A DNA stretch of 64,000 nucleotides from assembly GCF_016741785.1 (NCBI RefSeq), contig NZ_JAERRL010000016.1, positions 1 to 64,000 on the forward strand, in the 5' to 3' direction. Shown here piece by piece: positions 59,916 to 64,000 of the stretch. This stretch comes from Streptomyces sp. 7-21. Its GTDB lineage: Bacteria; Actinomycetota; Actinomycetes; Streptomycetales; Streptomycetaceae. The notes beneath the pieces were generated by a model, which saw only the letters and a program-made list of their open reading frames with translations, did not search any database and was not told where the DNA came from. Position 1 is the stretch's first letter, and each line of letters begins with the position of its first letter. A program made the position numbers and the translations under genes.

Positions 59916-60815
59916 GTGCTAAACGTGCTGAACGTGGTGAGTGCAGCCCTGAACGACCTGTCCGCCGTTCCGCGCACCGAGCGCCTGATCGCGGTGGCCC
60001 GTGACGCCTGCCGTGAGGCCGCCGCCCTGCTGCGCCGCCGCGCGGCCGAGGGCACGCGGGCGCGCGCCAAGAGCGACTACGAGCGGGTCTCGGACGCCGA
60101 CGTGGAGGCGGAGGCGCTGCTGCGCACCGCCCTGCGCGCGGCCGTCCCGGGCTCGGGCGTGGTCGGTGAGGAACTGCCCGAGGACCCGGTGCAGGCGGGC
60201 CCTGGCGCCCCCGGCCCGGCGGTGACCTGGTACGTGGACCCGCTGGACGGCACCCACAACTTCCTGCGCGGGCTGCCGTTCGCCTGCGTGTCGGTCGGCG
60301 TCGCCGTCGACGGCCGGCTGGTCGGCGGGTGCGTGCACGACATCTTCCGGGACGAGTCCTTCACCGGCGGCGACGGCGTGCCGCTGCGGGTGGAGGGCGC
60401 CGCGGGCCCGGTCGCCGGCGCCGCGCCGCCCGACCCGGCGCAGGCGCCGCTGGTGCTGACCGACGTCCCGATGCCGGGCCGCGACGGCCCGGCGGAGGCC
60501 CGGTTCTTCGCCGATCTGGTCAGCCGGGCCGAGCCGCGGCGGCTGTACTGCACCGCGCTGTCGCTGGCCTGGGTCGCGGCGGGCCGCGCCGACCTGGCGT
60601 GCAACCTTCCCATCAGACCGTGGGACGTGGCCGGCGGGGCCGCCCTGGTGCGGGCGGCCGGCGGGCGGTGCGTTCCGGTCGGCGGTCCGGAGGTCACCCA
60701 TGCCCCGGGCTTCGTGGCGGTACGGGCGGAGGCGGGCGAGCAGGCCGAGCGCGCCGGGCACTGGCTCCAGGCCCGCCTGACCGCCCTGTACCTGCGACGC
60801 GACTACGGCAGGTAA
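59916..60815 (+). CDS. Inositol monophosphatase family protein
   Basis: A 299-residue Mg-dependent phosphatase. The three metal motifs are present: GEELPED, WYVDPLDGTHNFLRGLPFAC and IRPWDVAGGAALVRAAGGRC. The GTG at 59916 follows AAGGAGGGG, a very strong ribosome binding site, and gives a first 35 residues of helical character before the first conserved strand. Substrates in the family include inositol phosphate, histidinol phosphate and fructose-1,6-bisphosphate. It converges on a small gene with a 13-base overlap. Confidence 0.88.
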   Translation: MLNVLNVVSAALNDLSAVPRTERLIAVARDACREAAALLRRRAAEGTRARAKSDYERVSDADVEAEALLRTALRAAVPGSGVVGEELPEDPVQAGPGAPGPAVTWYVDPLDGTHNFLRGLPFACVSVGVAVDGRLVGGCVHDIFRDESFTGGDGVPLRVEGAAGPVAGAAPPDPAQAPLVLTDVPMPGRDGPAEARFFADLVSRAEPRRLYCTALSLAWVAAGRADLACNLPIRPWDVAGGAALVRAAGGRCVPVGGPEVTHAPGFVAVRAEAGEQAERAGHWLQARLTALYLRRDYGR

Positions 60816-61048
60816 CGCTCGGCCGCGGCCGGTCCTTCCTCCTTGAGGAGTCTGCGCGCCTCGGCGATGCGTTCCGGGGTCGGCTCCAGGCCCTTGAGCC
60901 GGACCAGGTCCTCGGGATCCATGGGCCGCTCGCCACCGGTATGGAGCAGCCGGTCGGGGGTGGGCCGCGACGTGTCGCCGCGCCGCTTCTCGCCGGCCTC
61001 GTCGGGTGCCGGCTCGTGCTTGTCGGGCGTGCCGGGTGTCTCGGGCAT
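60803..61048 (-). CDS. Small conserved hydrophilic protein
   Basis: An 81-residue polar protein of unknown function (MPETPGTPDKHEPAPDEAGE at the start, and DLVRLKGLEPTPERIAEARR near the end). The C-terminal half is likely helical. The ATG at 61048 is preceded by GGAGGTG. It overlaps the IMPase gene end by 13 bases and is divergent from the phosphatase gene at 61153. Confidence 0.6.
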   Translation of the reverse strand: MPETPGTPDKHEPAPDEAGEKRRGDTSRPTPDRLLHTGGERPMDPEDLVRLKGLEPTPERIAEARRLLKEEGPAAAERYLP

Positions 61049-61152
61049 GAGGTAACACCTCCGTGCGTCACGTGCCAGCCTATGCCCCGATACCACCTCT
61101 ATGCACCTGGATCAGAGCAAAAAACCCGACCATCGCATTTACGCTGTTTGTC

Positions 61153-63555
61153 GTGACCCAACCGGAGGCGAATGCCGCCGCGTTCACCGCGACCGCCGTC
61201 GTTGACATGACCGGCACGGTGACCGGCTGGAGCGAGGGCGCCGAGCGGCTGCTCGGCTGGACGGCGGCCCAGGCCGTGGGGCGCCCGGCGGCCGAGCTGC
61301 TCGGCGGCCCGCCGCCCGCACTGCCGGACCCCGGCGCGCGCACGGAGCTGCGCGCCACCGTTGTACTCCGGCGCAGCGAGGGTCCGGCGCTGGAGACCGA
61401 GGTGACCGCGCATCCCTGGCTCGACGCCTCCGGCAGCCCGCGCGGCTACCTGCTCACCGCCCCCTCCGAGGAGCTGCGGCTGCGCGAGCGCGACCGCGCC
61501 ATCGTCGAACGCGCGATGCGGAAGGCCCCGATGGTGCTCGGCGTCTACGACGCGCGGCTGCGCAGCTGGTGGGGCAACGAGGCGGCCGAGACCGCCGCGG
61601 GGCTGGACCTCGGCACGGTACGGGGCCGCCGCTACGAGGAGCTCTTCCCCGAGCAGGAGAACGACGACTACCTCGCCGCGCTCAACGAGGCGATCACGAC
61701 CAAGAAGCCCGTCCACCGCCTGTCCTTCGGCCGCGCCCCGACCGAGACCTACGACCGCGCCTGGGCGATCAGCGTCTGGCCGCTCAAGGACGAGGACGGC
61801 CGCGTCGAGGCCGTCGCCAACTGGGTGTTCGACATGAGCGCCGAGCACTGGGCCCGGCAGCGGCTCGCCGTGCTCAGCGAGACCAGCGCCGCCATCGGGC
61901 GCACGCTGGACGTGCGGCGCACCGCCCGGGAGCTGGCGGAGGCGGCCGTGCCGCGGTTCGCGGACCGGGTGACCGTCAACCTGGTCCCCGGGATCACCCG
62001 CGGCGACGAGCCGTCGCCGCGGCTGTCCCGCACCGTGGTCCTCAGCCGCACCGTCGCGCTGCCGGAGCGGGACGGCGAGACGGACCGCGAGATCACCTAC
62101 GACGCCGGCACCGCCGTGGCCCGCTGCCTCGCCAGCGGTACGCCGTCCGTGCGCCTGACCACCACCGCCACTCCAGAGCCGCGGTTCGGCTTCGGCCCGG
62201 CGAGCGCCTCCGACCCCGCCCGCTGGCCGCCCGGCCAGCCCGTGACCGACGACGGACTGCGCGAGGAAGGCGTCCGCAGCCGCATCATCGTGCCGCTGCG
62301 CGCACGGGGCGCCACCCTGGGCGTGGCCCTCTTCGAGCGGACCGAGCGGCCCGAGCCGTTCACCGCCGACGACCTGACCCTCGCCGAGGAGCTGTCCGCG
62401 AAGGCCGGCATCGCCCTGGACAACGCCCGGCGCTTCGCCCGCGAGCGCACCACCGCGCTCACGCTCCAGCGCAGCCTGCTGCCGGAGCGGATGCCGGGGC
62501 AGGCCGCCGCCGAGGTCGCCTCCCGCTACCTGCCGGCGGGCGGCGGCGTGGGGGTCGGCGGCGACTGGTTCGACGTCATCCCGCTCTCGGGCACCCGCGT
62601 GGCGCTCGTCGTCGGGGACGTCGTCGGTCACGGCCTGCACGCCTCCGCCAGCATGGGGCGGCTGCGCACGGCCGTGCGGACGCTGGCCGACGTCGACCTG
62701 CCGCCGGACGAGCTGCTGACGCACCTGGACGACCTGATCCTCCACCTCAGCGACGACCTGTCCGGCGAGCCCGCCGAGGCCGGCGCCACCTGTCTGTACG
62801 CCGTGTACGACCCGGTGGCGCGCAGCTGCACCCTCGCCAGCGCCGGGCACCCGCTGCCGCTGATCATCCCGCCGGACGGCCCCGCCGACGTGGTGCCCGG
62901 CTCACCCGGGCCGCCGCTGGGCATCGGCGGGCTGCCGTTTGAGGTCTCCGAGTTCGACGTGGCCGAGGACAGCCTGCTCGCGCTCTACACCGACGGCCTG
63001 ACCCGGGCGCGTGAGCGCGCGTCGGGCGACGGGCTTGACGAGCTGCGGCGCGTGCTCTCCGGCCGCCCGCGGGGCGGCTCGCTCCAGGACGCCTGCGACG
63101 CCGTCTTCGACGCGCTGCGGCCGGACCATGGCGCCGACGATGCCGCCCTGCTGCTGGCCCGCACCCGCGCCCTGCGGCCGGACCACGTCGCCAGCTGGGA
63201 CATCCCCTTCGATCCGGCGGAGGTGACGCGGGCCCGGCAGCTCGCCGAGGAGCAGCTCGCCGCGTGGGGGCTGCCGGAGGCGTCGTTCGTCACCGAGCTG
63301 GTCGTCAGTGAGCTGGTGACCAACGCGCTGCGGCACGGCCTGCCGCCGGTGCGGCTGCGGCTCATCCGCGACCGGAACCTGATCACCGAGGTCTCCGACG
63401 GCAGCAGCACCGCCCCGCACCTGCGCCGCGCCCGGCTCTTCGACGAAAGCGGACGCGGCCTGCTCCTCGTCGCCCAGCTCACGCGCGGCTGGGGCACCCG
63501 CCACACCACCACGGGCAAGACGATCTGGTGCGAACAGCCGCTTCCGGACACGTGA
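61153..63555 (+). CDS. PAS-PAS-GAF-PP2C phosphatase with HATPase domain
   Basis: An 800-residue cytosolic signalling protein. Residues about 10-110 and 120-230 are PAS domains (VVDMTGTVTGWSEGAERLLG; MVLGVYDARLRSWWGNEAAE). A GAF domain spans about 240-425. The SpoIIE/RsbU-type PP2C domain (about 445-660) has GGDWFDVIPLSG, LVVGDVVGHGLHASASMG, LLALYTDGLTRARERA and GADDAALL, with the metal-binding Asp residues. A C-terminal RsbW-like HATPase has ELVTNALRHG and DESGRGLLLV. Such proteins control sigma factors through anti-anti-sigma proteins. GTG at 61153 lies 7 bases after TACGCT, fitting a leaderless transcript. Confidence 0.9.
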   Translation: MTQPEANAAAFTATAVVDMTGTVTGWSEGAERLLGWTAAQAVGRPAAELLGGPPPALPDPGARTELRATVVLRRSEGPALETEVTAHPWLDASGSPRGYLLTAPSEELRLRERDRAIVERAMRKAPMVLGVYDARLRSWWGNEAAETAAGLDLGTVRGRRYEELFPEQENDDYLAALNEAITTKKPVHRLSFGRAPTETYDRAWAISVWPLKDEDGRVEAVANWVFDMSAEHWARQRLAVLSETSAAIGRTLDVRRTARELAEAAVPRFADRVTVNLVPGITRGDEPSPRLSRTVVLSRTVALPERDGETDREITYDAGTAVARCLASGTPSVRLTTTATPEPRFGFGPASASDPARWPPGQPVTDDGLREEGVRSRIIVPLRARGATLGVALFERTERPEPFTADDLTLAEELSAKAGIALDNARRFARERTTALTLQRSLLPERMPGQAAAEVASRYLPAGGGVGVGGDWFDVIPLSGTRVALVVGDVVGHGLHASASMGRLRTAVRTLADVDLPPDELLTHLDDLILHLSDDLSGEPAEAGATCLYAVYDPVARSCTLASAGHPLPLIIPPDGPADVVPGSPGPPLGIGGLPFEVSEFDVAEDSLLALYTDGLTRARERASGDGLDELRRVLSGRPRGGSLQDACDAVFDALRPDHGADDAALLLARTRALRPDHVASWDIPFDPAEVTRARQLAEEQLAAWGLPEASFVTELVVSELVTNALRHGLPPVRLRLIRDRNLITEVSDGSSTAPHLRRARLFDESGRGLLLVAQLTRGWGTRHTTTGKTIWCEQPLPDT

Positions 63556-63607
63556 GCCGGAGCGGCCCGGCCAGATGCCGCCGGAGGCCGGATGCGGTGG
63601 CGTCGTG

Positions 63608-63649
63608 CCAGCGGACCGGGCCCGGGGCGCGCCGGGTCCGGTCCGCTGG
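63608..63649. terminator. 18-bp hairpin terminator
   Basis: Stem CCAGCGGACCGGGCCCGG / CCGGGTCCGGTCCGCTGG with one G-T pair and a 6-base loop, between the phosphatase gene and the convergent DUF397 gene. Confidence 0.88.
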
Positions 63650-63681
63650 GCGTGAGGGGCCGCGCGGCCGGACCGGCCGCG

Positions 63682-63903
63682 TCAGCGCCGGTGCCCGGCC
63701 CGGGCCAGCGCGCCGCCGTCCACGGCGCCGATGAAGGCGGACCAGGCCGCGTACGGGAAGCCCAGGCGCGGCCCGGCGGGCGACTTGGAGTCCCGGACGG
63801 CCAGCAGATCGCGCGACCGGGGCCTCACCTCCAGGCAGGCACCCTGACCGGCAGAATAGGACGACTTGACCCAGGCTGCCGTTTCGCCTCGCACAATTGC
63901 CAT
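63682..63903 (-). CDS. DUF397 protein near the right edge
   Basis: A 73-residue DUF397 protein: WVKSSYSAGQGACLEVRPRS, LLAVRDSKSP and PYAAWSAFIGAVDGG are typical. The ATG at 63903 (MAIVRGETAAW) fits the family start better than 63927. An XRE-type partner gene is often found just upstream, which would lie beyond the window edge. Confidence 0.88.
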   Translation of the reverse strand: MAIVRGETAAWVKSSYSAGQGACLEVRPRSRDLLAVRDSKSPAGPRLGFPYAAWSAFIGAVDGGALARAGHRR

Positions 63904-64000
63904 AGCTGCTCCGGAGTGTGACATCACGGGGTAGGTCCCGTCGGTACGCTGATACGCCCGCGACCGTACTAGTCCAGGCAGCCGGGCAATGCCCTGCTTT

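Overview
The window is about 64 kb of very high-GC DNA from an actinomycete, almost certainly a Streptomyces or close relative (Streptomycetaceae). The evidence is a rodlin gene (sporulating streptomycetes only), DUF397 proteins, a PAS/GAF/PP2C/HATPase phosphatase, a protein-O-mannosyltransferase, leaderless genes with TANNNT boxes, and the gene order glmU-prs-rplY-pth followed by ppc, then galTEK, then tatD-ksgA-ispE. No tRNA, rRNA, CRISPR array, insertion sequence or prophage was seen. Functions come from reading translated motifs; no database search was run.

Left part (1-10.4 kb): a possible gene start at the left edge, a DUF6716 glycosyltransferase-like protein, a SurA-N-type lipoprotein, MazG, and a large chimera of glycosyltransferase-like, TPR and polysaccharide pyruvyl transferase regions. 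Next comes the most unusual locus (5658-10343). Three neighbouring genes each appear to fuse a nuclease or nucleic-acid deaminase toxin domain to a SUKH-type immunity domain: YwqJ-like deaminase with SUKH-3, WHH nuclease with SMI1/KNR4, and a YrhB-like domain with a long Pro-rich linker, a deaminase-like domain and SUKH-4. None has a recognisable export signal.

Housekeeping core (10.4-20 kb): glmU, prs, rplY, pth, a membrane protein, ppc, and an acyl-CoA desaturase followed closely by its probable TetR regulator, with a tandem operator-like repeat in front.

Mixed region (20-31.4 kb): a lone rodlin gene, trans-aconitate methyltransferase opposite a MarR regulator, a secreted GH10 xylanase behind a perfect CebR-type box, a split RibD-like deaminase/reductase pair, DUF397 and DUF488 proteins, and a galTEK operon with 4-bp gene overlaps, flanked by two LuxR-type regulators, one of which lacks the phosphoacceptor aspartate.

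Right part (31.4-64 kb): two tandem membrane-anchored beta-propeller paralogues; an ABC-F/ispE/ksgA/tatD operon without the rpfB that I recall at this position in related genomes; rsmI opposite pmt; a penicillin-binding protein; an MMPL transporter and a tricorn protease separated by a 28-bp near-perfect palindrome with a CRP-like core; an alpha/beta hydrolase; a TetR regulator opposite a membrane protein with two operator-like palindromes; then GNAT, a Tat-exported BNR protein, exonuclease III, a TPR protein, an LLM monooxygenase, an inositol-monophosphatase-family enzyme, a multidomain phosphatase and a DUF397 gene. Convergent gene pairs are often separated by long GC-rich hairpins.
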